The notes under the pieces were generated by a model. The model saw only the letters and a program-made list of their open reading frames with translations, made no database searches and had not been told where the DNA came from. A stretch of DNA of 64,000 nucleotides from Clarkia xantiana subsp. parviflora (lineage: Eukaryota; Streptophyta; Magnoliopsida; Myrtales; Onagraceae): contig JAPTYO010000022.1 of NCBI GenBank assembly GCA_036873135.1, forward strand, positions 4,708,979 to 4,772,978, given 5' to 3'. Position 1 is the stretch's first letter. Each line of letters begins with the position of its first letter. This document shows, piece by piece, positions 20,292 through 30,767 of the stretch. A program made the translations under genes and the position numbers.

Positions 20292-20682
20292 TGCATTGAC
20301 ATCTTTATATCTTTGTATATACGACCATACTTTTCCTCCCCTTTGATGGCTTGAGTATCTTTTGGGACTGCTGTAGGATTTTGTGTTGCTTTGCTTCTTC
20401 GTGTTGTGTTGTTGGCAGTGTGTGGAGCACTTGCCTTTTGATGGGTACTTCGTATGCTTCTGTATGTATTCCTTTGATCATGGACTCTTCCTTTTGTTGT
20501 GTTTTCCTTTACTTATCCTTCTTTTATGTTTTCCTTCATATCATACCTACTATCTCATCAAGAAAAAACATTATGTGTTCTTTATACAACTTTACTTTGC
20601 CATTATTCTCTCATGGGATCCTTCTTTAGTATGGTGCAATGATCTCTTCTGACACCCTTTGAATGGTGTGTATGATGCTGTT
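20292..20682 (+). other. 3' flank of the antisense gene in B
   Basis: This T-rich stretch follows the TGA of the antisense gene. Most of it recurs in E (35850-36082) and, inverted, in A (10410-10842), so it belongs to the conserved 3' end of the antisense unit and probably holds its polyadenylation site. The small ORFs in it are not conserved. Confidence 0.5.
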
Positions 20683-21262
20683 AGACCAAAGATACGCTCT
20701 TGGTGGGCGTCGAATCTGTTCACGAGACAGGCTCTCGGAGGGCACTTAACGTTTCACAGGATAGGCTCCCGGAGGGCACAAGTTAGACCAAAGATACACT
20801 CCTGGTGGGCGTCGAATCTGGTAGTTTGAAATCTACCTCAAGATACGCTCTTGGGGGCGTCGAATCTGGTAGTTTGAAATCTACCTCAAGATACACTCTT
20901 GGGGGCGTCGAAGGTCGTAGTTTTTAGAAACCACTCTCAAGATACGCTCTTGGGGGCGTCGAAATTCGTAGTTTTTTGAAACCACTCTCAGGATACGCTA
21001 TTGGGGGCGTCGAAATTCGTAGTTTTTTGAAACCACTCTCAAGATACGCTCTTGGGGGCGTCGAAGTTCGTAGTTTTTTGAAACCACTCTCAAGATACGC
21101 TCTTGGGGGCGTCGAAGTTCGTAGTTTTTTGAAACCACTCTCAAGATACGCTCTTGGGGGCGTCGAAGGTCGTAGTATGAACACTACTCTCAAGATACGC
21201 TCTTGGGGGCGTCGAAGGTCGTAGTATGAAAACTACTCTCAAGATACGCTCTTGGGGGCGTT
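20683..21262 (-). repeat. Tandem hairpin repeats between the convergent genes of B
   Basis: The repeat family is that of A (9618-10409) in the opposite window orientation and the same orientation within the element. One long unit with GCTCCCGGAGGGC is followed by about ten units containing GATACGCTCTTGGGGGCGTC and a GTAGT/ACTAC stem. It separates the antisense gene from the 3' end of gag2. Confidence 0.92.
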
Positions 21263-21534
21263 GAGGGTGTTGCTGACTTGGAAGTCATATCTGTGTAAGG
21301 ATAACATAATGATTGTATCACCGCCTTCTTTGAAAGATGTTTTTGAGTAACTTCTACTTCATTAGGAGCATTCATGCTTTATGTACACTTGGGGTGTCTT
21401 GGGTTGATCAAGATACCCTTTGGAGGAAATTAAAGATAGTTGTAGAGTCGGAGTAACTTCTTGAGTTCTCCTTCTCAAAAGTTGTTTTTTGGAAAACTAA
21501 AAATGCTTGAACATGCTAAGTGCTGAATATGAAA

Positions 21535-22422
21535 CTAAGGATATGGGGTGGTGAGTTTGTCTGTTGCCACGTACTCCCTTAGGCCTCCTTTGTAAATCAT
21601 CTCCTCCACTTCTATCTTCAACACCATGCAATCATTGGTTTGATGCCCCCAGGTCCCATGGTACTCACACCAACCCTGTGCATCTCTTCCTAGGAAGGCC
21701 TTGCCCTCCTCTTTGCATGTGGGTAGCTCTTCCTTGAGGTACTTCTGAAAAATTTCTTCTATCTTCACTGTAAGGGGTGTGAATTTGAAATTTACACCTC
21801 CTTCCAGTGTGTCAATCTCTCTTTCTTTTTCAAGGACTTCTTCCAGTTGCCCTATCTCTTTTGTGAACGCCTTGTCCAGCTTTTCTTTGAGCTCCCTTAT
21901 TGTGCTTGTCATGACCATGGCATAGAGCCCTCCATATGCTTCAAATGAGGTCGGATGCATGTTTCTAAGGAAGGCCCTGACGGCCTCTCTTCTTGTGATG
22001 TCCATGTTGGCACCATAACTGAAGAATCTCTCAAAGTAGCTTGACATGGACTCCCTCGGCATTTGCTTGATGTCATCTATGTATCGGAAACCTCTTATGA
22101 TGGAGTCCCTTGTTCTCTTTCCTTCTACACTCTCTGGCTGCCAAGGTATGCTTGTTACCTTTACAGCCTTACCCCTTTGTCTCTTCTTAGGCAGTCCTTG
22201 AAAAAGCTGTCTACTTAGGCGGAGTGCAATTCCGTTCTTCATCTTTCTTTGCCTTTGTCTCTTCATCACCTTCTCTTTGTCTTGGTTGGCCCCCATCATG
22301 ACCATAGCCACTGTGTCTGACTTGTGTGATCTATGTCTCATTGAGTTGACGTAGCACTGCCTTGCAGTGCGTTGATCACCCAAGACTTCTCCAATTCCGT
22401 TTTCAGTGATGTATTTCAGCTT
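21535..22422 (-). CDS. Second gag-like domain after protease, element B
   Basis: The frame continues directly from PR (KLKYITENGIGEVLGDQRTA) after one stop codon. After a basic linker it has a segment matching the C-terminal half of retrotransposon gag: IDDIKQMPRESMSSYFERF ... AVRAFLRNMHPTSF, parallel to LDDVKQENDESLADYYTRF ... IIRAFIRNL in the first gag. It ends with a C-x2-H-x4-H-x4-C zinc motif (WCEYHGTWGHQTNDC) and a helix EVEEMIYKGGLREYV, the usual Tat gag C-terminus. In autonomous elements RT follows protease here. Element D has the same order. It may be an RNA- or Gag-binding module; no enzymatic motif is visible. Confidence 0.8.
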   Translation of the reverse strand, partial: KLKYITENGIGEVLGDQRTARQCYVNSMRHRSHKSDTVAMVMMGANQDKEKVMKRQRQRKMKNGIALRLSRQLFQGLPKKRQRGKAVKVTSIPWQPESVEGKRTRDSIIRGFRYIDDIKQMPRESMSSYFERFFSYGANMDITRREAVRAFLRNMHPTSFEAYGGLYAMVMTSTIRELKEKLDKAFTKEIGQLEEVLEKEREIDTLEGGVNFKFTPLTVKIEEIFQKYLKEELPTCKEEGKAFLGRDAQGWCEYHGTWGHQTNDCMVLKIEVEEMIYKGGLREYVATDKLTTPYP

Positions 22423-24000
22423 CTAGTGCACGGTAGATGGCACAATTTCGTATGGATTTATGGTTGTTCTTCCTAAGATCCCGTTGTAGGCTCCCAAGCT
22501 TTCAACCACCAAGAAGTTAACGTTCATTCTCAGCTGTGTCCATCCTTGGCCCATGGTCACTGGCAGGGTTATCATTCCCAGGGGGTAGCTTGTTGCCCCT
22601 GAGAAGCCAACCAGAGGGAAGTTGACTGGTTTGATGTCTGCCTTTGTTTTTCCTATTTCTTCCAGGACCCTTAGGCTTAGGAGGTTTGCAGAGCTGCCCC
22701 CATCTACCAGTATTCTCTTTACATCGAAATAATCAATGTCTATTGTGATGACCAAAGCATCGTCATGCGGGAAGACAATGTGACTCTTGTCCTTCTCCGA
22801 GAATTCAATCTTCATCTCCTCTCCTTCTCGTGGTCTCTTTCTCCACCTTGGTACTGAGCTCAGTTTGGATGCATAAACCTCCCTTGCATTAGCTGTTGGG
22901 CCACCTGATGCCACTCCTCCATGTATCATGTTTATAGTCCCCCTCTTGTTAGGTGGGGGATTATAATCTACCTTGTTTTTGCCTTTGTCCTTGTATGATG
23001 GCCCTAGCTGTATGCTGTTGCCACCGTGATCAACAAATTGTTTTAGCTCCCCCCTCTGGATGATATTGTTGATGCTTAGCTTCAAGCTAAAGCATTCGTT
23101 CGTATCATCTCCGTATGCCTCATGGTTATCACACCATCTATCCTTGTGTGTCCCTACCATTGGCGCTCTCCATCTTCCGGGGGGCGACCATAGTTTCTGA
23201 TTTCTCATCTCTCTTAGGACCACTGCTGGGGTGGCGTTCAATGGTATGAACTTGATGACATTTATTTCCCTAGCCTTCAGTGGCTCACCCATCTGATTTC
23301 TTTGCTGAGGCGGACGCCACTCTTGTTGCCTTATGGGTTGAGGTACCTGAGGTGGCTTTCCCTTATTCTGCTTTGTGTTGTCCTCCTTAGCTGCTTGAAT
23401 CTTGGCTTTCTTACTCACCATGTGCCTTTCCAGGTCTATATGAGTTTTTACTCTCCCTGCTAGCTCCTCTAAGGTGCTTGCCGGTTTCTTGGCCATCTTC
23501 TCTGCCAGTGTGGACCCGAAGCGGCCTAGGTTTCTTATAAAGGCTCTTATTATTTCACCCTTGGTGATATCGCCCTGTATGTCTGCTATGTTCTGGTTGA
23601 ACCTAGTGTAGTAATCAGCCAAGGATTCATCATTTTCTTGCTTCACATCATCTAGGGAGCCTGTTCCTTTAAGTAGCTTCCTTTCTCCTAGATATCTCTG
23701 AAGAAATTTCGCCTTTAGCTGCGCCCATGAGTGGATGCTCTCGGTAGGTAGGCTAAAGAACCAATGTGACGCCACCCCTGATAGGGTGTTTGGAAATAGG
23801 AGTGCCTTGTATCGGTCGTGAGTAGTTCTCCCGAATAGAGAGGCTTCATGCTGTTGAATGTGCTCCAAAGGGTCTCCCTTGCCATTGTACTTTGCTATCT
23901 GTATTTTATGCAAGGAGTCTGGCACTTTGTTCATTTCCAACTCCCTCGTGAAGGGGTGGTTCGTGTTGTCACTCAGGCAATGCAGTCCATTTCTCTTTTG
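22423..24000 (-). CDS. gag: Gag core, zinc motif and protease of element B
   Basis: The frame is open from about 24000. It gives HPFTRELEMNKVPDSLHKI, then the retrotransposon gag core (GDPLEHIQQHEASLF, ASHWFFSLP, KFLQRYLGERKL, SLADYYTRFNQNI), a basic linker, a degenerate zinc motif (WCDNHEAYGDDTNEC, with the second His replaced), the linker INMIHGG and an aspartic protease (ILVDGGSSANLLS; then PLVGFSGATSYPLG and YNGILGRTTIN). It stops at TAG (22425-22423), where related proteins read a Gln (STxHQKxKF), so CAG to TAG is likely. Gag would form the particle and PR would process it. The frame upstream of 24000 needs frame changes to join the gag N-terminus. Confidence 0.88.
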   Translation of the reverse strand, partial: QKRNGLHCLSDNTNHPFTRELEMNKVPDSLHKIQIAKYNGKGDPLEHIQQHEASLFGRTTHDRYKALLFPNTLSGVASHWFFSLPTESIHSWAQLKAKFLQRYLGERKLLKGTGSLDDVKQENDESLADYYTRFNQNIADIQGDITKGEIIRAFIRNLGRFGSTLAEKMAKKPASTLEELAGRVKTHIDLERHMVSKKAKIQAAKEDNTKQNKGKPPQVPQPIRQQEWRPPQQRNQMGEPLKAREINVIKFIPLNATPAVVLREMRNQKLWSPPGRWRAPMVGTHKDRWCDNHEAYGDDTNECFSLKLSINNIIQRGELKQFVDHGGNSIQLGPSYKDKGKNKVDYNPPPNKRGTINMIHGGVASGGPTANAREVYASKLSSVPRWRKRPREGEEMKIEFSEKDKSHIVFPHDDALVITIDIDYFDVKRILVDGGSSANLLSLRVLEEIGKTKADIKPVNFPLVGFSGATSYPLGMITLPVTMGQGWTQLRMNVNFLVVESLGAYNGILGRTTINPYEIVPSTVH

Positions 24001-24881
24001 ACTCGTTCATCTTTCTCACTATCATGGCTTCTATCTCCTCCGGGGTAATCATCACCGACGATGGAGTATAGTCTCTCTGATATCCTCCATAGTTATACAT
24101 TGGGCTTGCTTGGATTCCTTGTCCGTGCTGGTTCGGACTGTAGGCGTATCCTTGATATCCCTACTGGGGTACTTGGTGGAATTCCTGCCTCCTTGGAGGT
24201 CTTGCCTGTCTGTCTGCCCCCAGGGGGGTGTAAGCCCTGGCGTCCTACTGTGTCTGTTGCTGCCCTGGAGGCACAAACTGCTGCCTTCCCTCTGGGGGTG
24301 GCCTTTGGTTATCTCTCATTTGTTCTTCTCGCTGCCCTGCTCGAGGGTGCGAGTGGTGTTCTTCTTCTGGGACTTGTTCTTGCTCATGAACTTATTCTTC
24401 TTCATGCTGGTGTTGCCTTCCCTGCCTGTTCCTCAGAGTCTCTCTATAGGCTAGCAGCTCATCTAATGCGCTCATCAACCCCGGAGTCATGTGCTCCTTG
24501 TGTGTATGCTGGCCTTGTGTTGGTTGTGTGGGCGCGATTGTCGTTCCTTTGAGCCGGCATCCCATATGGATATCCTTGAGGTTGCGCCTCATAGTAGTAT
24601 CCCTGAGGAGGTGCCGTGTATTGGGATGGCACTCCCTGTTGCTCCCCCTCTCTTTGTGGCCTCCTTGCCAATGGAGTTGAGGCTGTGGAAGACTCAGCCC
24701 CAGCTGGGCGTGAGGGTCCTCCTTCCTGGTTGTTAGACTGGGGTGCCTGTGGGGTTACTTGAGGCTCTGGGTGTACAGGCTGTTTCTCTGGGTTAGGCTG
24801 CCTTGCTGGAGGTATAGGCTGTCTCCCTCGCCTATTGCCCCCAGGTGGGCGGTGATGCCTAGATGCTAAGCTGTTCGTCAT
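24001..24881 (-). pseudogene. gag: Gln/Pro-rich gag N-terminus of element B (frameshifted)
   Basis: ATG at 24881 begins MTNSLASRHHRPPGGN and runs through Pro-, Gln- and Arg-rich sequence. The conserved TPGLMSALDELLAYRETLRN is in another frame (near 24440-24490), and MITPEEIEAMIVRKM (near 24010-24060) needs a further shift and has a TGA nearby. At least two frameshifts are therefore present. Element E has a homologous region with a longer open stretch (40197-40691). Confidence 0.7.
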
Positions 24882-24914
24882 CGCTCTCGTTATTGCCAGG
24901 CTTTCTGTTCGAAG

Positions 24915-24930
24915 CCCACGGACGGCGCCA
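24915..24930 (-). other. Primer binding site, element B
   Basis: On the minus strand this reads TGGCGCCGTCCGTGGG, two bases from the LTR end. Confidence 0.85.
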
Positions 24931-24932
24931 AG

Positions 24933-25690
24933 TGTTAGGTTCTAAGTTTCAGGTCAACGGGCGGTCGACCTAAGCCTTATTCCTCACTGGAGAAATTGCG
25001 GGTTCGGTGCTCCTAAGTCTTGTCGTCCTGATCCGTGTCTTTCCGTCCTTCGCCTTCTCTTCTCCACGTGCCCTGCAAGAGGGGCAATATCAAGCACGGA
25101 GGGGGGGGGGGGTGGTGCTTGATGTACCCTCTCCGACGCCTAAGTCAGTACGATACTTTTAGAGAGATAAAGCTAGAGAGATGTCAGAGCTAAATTGTAC
25201 ACTTAGCCCAGATGTTCAAATGAATGGTGGGAAGGTTGTATTTATAGCAAGGGTGTCATTAAGGTGGCTTAATGACATCGTTAACCTTTAAACACAATTA
25301 ATTAGCCCTTAATCTCGTAATTAAAACCTTAAAGCACGGAGAGGTTGGCGGAAATAAACTGAGTATCGGAGATGGGAAGCGGTGCCGGGGCCCTTGGGGC
25401 GAGGGGGAGAAAATCCGACCCCCAAGGGTAGGTGTTGGGTGTGGCCACCCAACCCCTCCCTAGGGGAGATAGGGTTGGCCACCCGATCTCCCCTAGGGGA
25501 GGTCGGGTGTGGCCACCCGACCTCACCTAGGTGAGTCTGCCTCGGTCCGGACGTGTATTTTGGCCTCGTCCGGACCGTTGGCGTTTTCGCGGGGTGTTTG
25601 GGTCGAAGTTTCGATTTACAATCATTGACGGGTTGATCAAAATAAAACGATTCGGAAGTCAACAGGTTCAAATTGGGCGTATATCCATCA
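24933..25690 (-). mobile_element. 5' LTR of element B
   Basis: It matches the 3' LTR (15686-16450) closely, with small differences in the G run and a few substitutions. It ends TATATCCATCA before the target duplication TAAAC. Confidence 0.93.
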
Positions 25691-25735
25691 TAAACGATTA
25701 TATTATTAAAATATATCGAACCCTGCGCATTGCGC

Positions 25736-26316
25736 TGTTGGATTACGGGGACGTAATACTACGGAATGCTAAACGTGTACATGCAAGTAATCTAACTACG
25801 CAGCGGAATAATGTACACATACCTCAATAGCTTTCCTGCCCAAGAATGATGAGGAGAGAGTTCTGATCCTCCGGTCGGAACCCATACAAGTTCTTCGTGA
25901 GAAGAAGTCCTACGCGGTATAAGCTCTACAGCAAATCCTCTGATCGATTCTTCAACGGGGACAGAACCTCGGACTGAGATGATGGTGTGCCGAAAATCAC
26001 TATTAAGGGGTTGAGAGGGTTTCTCTCAAGTTCCTCAATGGAGGGACTTATGAATTACTTGATGTGTAAAATCCCTTAGGAGACTCCTCTATATATAGGA
26101 TTGGTGGAGTGGACAAAAGTCCACTCCAACCAATGTGGGACTAGGGTTCGGCCAAACCAGCTATTAAGGGAGGGAGGCCCAATTTGGGCCTCCCATGTCA
26201 ATTAGGAATTGGATCAAGCCCAATTAACCTAATGTGACATTTACCCAATTATCTTAGGTAATATCCTTTATATTAACGGGCTACCATTTACGGCGCCAAG
26301 TCACCATATGCTAACA
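25736..26316 (-). mobile_element. Left LTR of copia-type element F
   Basis: 581 bp reading TGTTGGATTACGG ... CATATGCTAACA on the plus strand. It is flanked on both sides by TGCGC (25731-25735, 26317-26321), the arrangement of a solo LTR. A second 581-bp LTR with a PBS lies at 31348-31928. Here the sequence right of the LTR is the element's outer flank rather than internal sequence. F inserted into the terminal hairpin of a Helitron-like element. Confidence 0.85.
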
Positions 26317-26322
26317 TGCGCG

Positions 26323-26366
26323 GGGCAAATACCTAGTGTATATATATATACACTAGGTATTTGCCC
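26323..26366. repeat. Perfect 44-bp palindrome joining two Helitron-like 3' ends
   Basis: The sequence reads GGGCAAATACCTAG, then a TGTATATATATATACA core, then the complement. On the left, CCCTGCGCATTGCGC (25721-25735, cut by F) plus GGGG forms a GC hairpin about 10 bases before CTAG and T. On the right, the mirrored strand has CCCCGCGAAATGCACAGGG before CTAG. A GC hairpin followed by CTAG and a host T is the known 3' end of plant Helitrons, so two such ends face each other. A similar but imperfect copy lies near 31934-31980. Confidence 0.7.
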
Positions 26367-26837
26367 TGTGCATTTCGCGGGGTTCAATATTTTCTGTAGT
26401 TATTATTTTGATATTATGTATAATATTCAAATAGTTGAAAATAGACAATATAGTACTTGATGATATTCTGAATCTTTATTATTAGCAAACCAAACATTGA
26501 TCACATAAGCTTAACTCGCTTTTTTTGCCACTTAGGTTAACTGGTTTGAACAAATAAAAGAACGTATAATAATAAAAATCATTGTAAGGTTGCAATTTAT
26601 GCTTCATAACTACTTCCCAACAAAGTAAATCACAAATCATGAGACCGATATAATTTTTATTTATACTTGCAACATCAACCTTGAGCACCTTTGGAAAAAT
26701 TAAAGTGAAAAAAACTTGGTTCATACATAAAATATGAGAATTAATTAACAAACACCGACCAATGAGAACTGGAGTTGCTGACGTGACGATTATTTAGCAA
26801 TCTAGCCAAAATTGCATCTCAATTATATTTTATATAG

Positions 26838-26847
<10 letters not shown>
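26343..26847 (-). mobile_element. Short non-autonomous Helitron-like element
   Basis: On the minus strand the 3' terminus is the CTAG at 26353-26356. The likely 5' end lies near 26835-26847, where the strand reads TCTTCTATATAAAAT followed by AGATGCAATTTTGGC and CGTCACGTCAGC. TATATAAAA near a 5' TC and a CACGTCAGC motif resemble plant Helitron starts. It is about 500 bp with no Rep/helicase. A second copy surrounds element C's insertion site (31950-32115 and 51799-52140). Confidence 0.5.

Positions 26848-26870
<23 letters not shown>
26840..26870 (+). repeat. (GATA)n microsatellite
   Basis: About eight ATAG/GATA repeats lie at the edge of the Helitron-like element. The second copy of this locus (52134-52180) has an interrupted, longer version. 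Confidence 0.9.
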
Positions 26871-26871
<1 letters not shown>

Positions 26872-26951
26872 TAAAAGATTTTTATTTATTCTTGCAATAT
26901 CATCCTTTAGCACTTATGGAAAAATTAAAGAAAAAAAACTCGGTTCATACA

Positions 26952-27349
26952 TGTTAGGACACGGGGTCCTGAATGCCTTCTCGCTGCATATGGGCACCGT
27001 GGTTCCCGGTATGCCCACTCCATTGCTTAAGTAAGTATAGACTTTTAGAGAGAGAAAGTAAAAATGCTAGAGAGAGAGCAAGATTACCCAAAATGAACAG
27101 AGGAGAGCTCTATTTATAGAGTTCCTATTAGACCGTCCCGGTTCCGGTGCTTTTTCGGTCCGGTTGTGGCGGTTTAGTGACATAACAGGTGTTGACCATA
27201 AATATGGTGGATTTGACATTGGTCTGACCACACCCAAGTTTAATATAGTGTAAGTGTCTAAGAATGGCCCTCGGGGTAATCCCCGGGCAAAATGTCATCC
27301 GGGGTAAGGTTCCCGGACGAGCACCACTCGCCCGGACGAGCACCACTCA
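26952..27349 (-). mobile_element. Truncated LTR of element G type
   Basis: It begins TGTTAGGACACGGGG and is similar over about 400 bp to the 3' LTR of element G (52270-52973). It stops abruptly at 27349 before the rest of the LTR and the PPT. Both copies follow the same flank ending ATACA, so this is a duplicated locus rather than an independent insertion. Confidence 0.8.
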
Positions 27350-28766
27350 AATTCTTATAATGCGTCATGTTCGACCACGTTACTATTAATCCAAGCTAAT
27401 TTTAAAATTGTATCTTTTAAGAGTAGACCGTACTCTTAATAAATACTTGTTTAATGCGCAAATTAATGCTACTTTATAACAAGGTTTTACCCGTATCATT
27501 TCTTATCTTTTATGGTAATGCGTCAACCTATCTTATTAGAACATAGTGTTAAATTAATATGAATAAACTTAATTTCATCCCGTAGGAACAATTAATGTTG
27601 AGTTCTAACATAATGTAATTTTAAACTATGTTTCTCGAAGTATTTAATAATATGATTTTTTTTTTTTGGTAGAACTATTTAATAATATGATTGCTTAGCC
27701 AAACTTTTCGTTAAAGGCCTATAGTGGGAGTGTCATTTTACTAACTACTTCCTTTCGTTTGTTAACTAATCCAGAGATTTATCCACCTCATGGACTATGC
27801 ATTTAAGCTCTTTCTTAATGTTATAGTTGATGTACTACTCGATCGTAGTAGCATTAAAGCATACTTCTAACCACGGTAGTCATCAATGAGTTATTTCCAA
27901 AGGATTACAAACGAAAATTCAGCATTCATTTATTAAAACACTTCATCATTAAATTTGTGCTTTTAAAACGATATGTCCCGTCTCTCAAGGTGACATGCGC
28001 CACGCGCCTTATACCAGGTATAGTCCATGGTTTCAAAATAGTTTTAGTTTCCAATTTTTAAATCAAATTGGTTTATCATGCACATTATTTTGGGATACTT
28101 ATTATTTAATGGAGTATTTAATAATTAAGGACGTAATTTTCGGTTGGTTTGCTCTTAAAACTACGCAATCGGTGGATGTTTTGATTAGATGAGTGAACGT
28201 TATTTAGTTCAACTTCTTACTGGAGGATTATTGAATTAGTTGTTCGTTTCGGATCGGTCCCGTTTAACCGGATCGATTAATTTTGATAAGTAGACCATGT
28301 CATAGACTGAATGGTTACTACTTTACTCAATAATTCTGAATCACAATTAACTAATTCAAAACATTTATTGATATTAAGAGAATTTATAGACATTATTACT
28401 GAACCGAGATATATTACAAAGCTTTTAGAGATAAAGGAAAATGTTGAAAAGGAAAGCTCCAGCCATCTTCACCAACGTCTCTGAAAGAAATTCACAAGTG
28501 AATCATATCAGTTGACTGTAGTGATATAACGTTTAACGGTTTCATATATATGGAAAACGAGGTGTACCTTTTACGGTACAAAATCAGCGGTATTTGTCGT
28601 ACTGTTGATCTCGTTTGAGGACCAATTCGATCCAGTTTCCTCTGCTATTTCCTTTGTCCTTTTGCGGTGTTGCACAATGGAACTTTTCAGTCTCCTCTGG
28701 TTGCTCTTGAATAGGAACATGGTGTACTTAAGTAACCCAGTCCTAAGTCATCAGCAAACCATGATA
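27350..28766. other. AT-rich DNA, probable internal region of F
   Basis: No gene is recognised. The start is a sharp junction with the truncated G-type LTR. The stretch from about 28440 leads into the copia-like gag remnant, so it is probably the 3' internal part of F on the minus strand, but no PR, RT or integrase motif can be read in it. Confidence 0.35.
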
Positions 28767-29123
28767 TCAGATATCCCTCCAATTGGACCTCCCGGTCCAT
28801 TTGTTACACTCAGGTTTTACGTTGGTGTTATTTGAAAGCAGGTCAACATATTCCATTATTACTTTTCTGGCTTCGGCTGCCTTTCCACTACCAAAACGGA
28901 GTTTAAGGGCGACCCAAAGCTGGACAGCAGAATAATTGAGCGTGAAGTCATCTGCAACCTCTTTATCCAAGGCTGCCAATATAACCTTGCAAGCCCTTTT
29001 ATTTCCCAAGCCTATATCCTCGGTTCGAGGTACTAGGTTGCAGTCCGGAGGCACCAACATCTTACCTCTTATAGCCATGATACAGCCGTGTGTATCGCAT
29101 GCTATAAGACGTTCTCTTACCAT
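28767..29123 (-). pseudogene. gag: Copia-like gag remnant, element F
   Basis: A 118-codon frame on the minus strand contains LGNKRACKVILAALDKEVAD and SAVQLWVALKLRFG followed by AEARKVIMEYVDLL. This resembles the copia gag pattern of a short helix block, then a Trp-x-x-Leu motif within a conserved helix. It is downstream (element sense) of the initiator-Met type PBS at 31335-31346, which fits a Ty1/copia element. No zinc knuckle or pol follows, so the copy is truncated or is a large non-coding derivative. Confidence 0.45.
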
Positions 29124-30509
29124 TTCACTCTTGCCTCATAATCCGTACCATCCAGATTGCATGGTTTATAAAAGCGTAAAGACCCAGCCATAAAAACTAA
29201 CATATTGGCAATCGTGTTATATATTAAGATCGGATTATATATTGACAGAATTGCAAACATCGGATTATATATTAAGATGGAATATGACGAATAGTGATCC
29301 TTCAGTCACTAAACCAAACCGACCGTCAGTAAACCGAGGGAAGGGGGTGTTGTGAAAAGAGTTCACACTATTGTCGTTTTCAATCCAATAGATCGGTATT
29401 TTGAAAAAGGTTATTATATTGCAAATTACCGGAACGGGAACTTTCAAATAAGCATACCCAATCTTGGCTTTCCCAAGGCCCTTTTAATTTAAAAGAGTTG
29501 TCCGATAATTTACGCATGCATAACACTATATCACGCCATAAATATCGAACAAACCAAACAGCATGCTTACGCGTCATGCGTCTAATGTTCCTAGCATACA
29601 TAATTCTACGTTAAGTAAATTATCACATGCTTTTAGTCCTGAACATTCTAGCATACGTGTCAAAACATGCAACTTTCGCACACATCATGCTGGCGACTGG
29701 AATTTTCGTTTTTGAAAATATTAGGGGTTGTTTTGCAATTCATGCTTACAATCAATCATGCGAAATTTCTAGACATGGATTCTAGGCACTTTCAATCAGC
29801 ATAATATGTCTATCCTATTGCACAATCAATATATTTAAATCCCAGAGCTCAACGCTCGAAATATATATTATCCAGCTAGCTTGACTAAGTCAATGCGACA
29901 GTTCTAATATATGTTGCAGAAAGTAAACAATTTCAATTCAGCCCACAAATTTAATCCAGTCCAAAAAACATGCATATCCGAGATCCATCCCCATAATCGT
30001 AACCAGGCATTAGGGTTTTAACCGAAAACGTATTAAAAACGCAAACCCTAAGAGAACTGTTTAAGCTAATTTTAAAGTTCGAAAACGTTTTGGATTTAAA
30101 ATTTGACATCCTATTTTATTGAACATTTTAAAATTTCCGAAAATGTTCATTATAAAAATCTAGTTCGAGTCGGTCCGATTTTAAAATCCGGTATGGTCCG
30201 AAACGTTTCAATAAAATAAGATAGCGGTTCGGTTCATCACTCAAAACCAGTTTGGTTAGGTTCTACTTAATTGCTCCGGTTTGACCCGACCCAAAAAGGT
30301 CCACCCGATTAAGAAAACCCGGATTGGTTTAACCCGATCCGGATTTGCAAATTGGACAAGCCCTATAAACCCAAAGGTTTCGGCCGAAATATATATTGTG
30401 GGCTAAGTAGGGTTTTAAAATCCACTAAAAACTTAACTTAGCCACCAAGAAATATTAATTACATAAATAATTTCCAATATTGCTTATATATATAATTTCG
30501 GCACATATT

Positions 30510-30511
<2 letters not shown>

Positions 30512-30588
<77 letters not shown>
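30512..30588. repeat. (AT)n microsatellite 1
   Basis: An uninterrupted AT dinucleotide run of nearly 80 bases, preceded by AATTTCGGCACA. ORFs across it (Ile/Tyr repeats) are artefacts. Confidence 0.95.
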
Positions 30589-30593
<5 letters not shown>

Positions 30594-30632
30594 TTGTCAA
30601 GATTTTATCTATAAGACGTAAATCAATCAACA

Positions 30633-30663
<31 letters not shown>

Positions 30664-30673
30664 AAAATTTCGG

Positions 30674-30678
<5 letters not shown>

Positions 30679-30764
<86 letters not shown>
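30679..30764. repeat. (AT)n microsatellite 2
   Basis: A second AT run of about 86 bases, again preceded by AATTTCGGCACA and followed by TGTCAA, like run 1. A shorter AT run lies between them (about 30638-30662). The shared edges suggest duplication of the whole block. Confidence 0.95.

Positions 30765-30767
<3 letters not shown>

Larger units (their letters stand above)
15686..25690 (-). mobile_element. Tat-type retrotransposon B, lacking RT and integrase
   Basis: Read on the minus strand: 5' LTR 24933-25690, PBS 24915-24930, gag, protease, a second gag-like domain, tandem repeats, an antisense spliced gene (plus strand here), PPT 16451-16466 and 3' LTR 15686-16450. The duplication TAAAC flanks it (15681-15685, 25691-25695). 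It encodes no RT, RNase H or integrase; the space is filled by gag2 and the antisense gene. It must therefore use enzymes from another element, and A shares its LTR family, PPT and 3' repeats. Confidence 0.93.
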
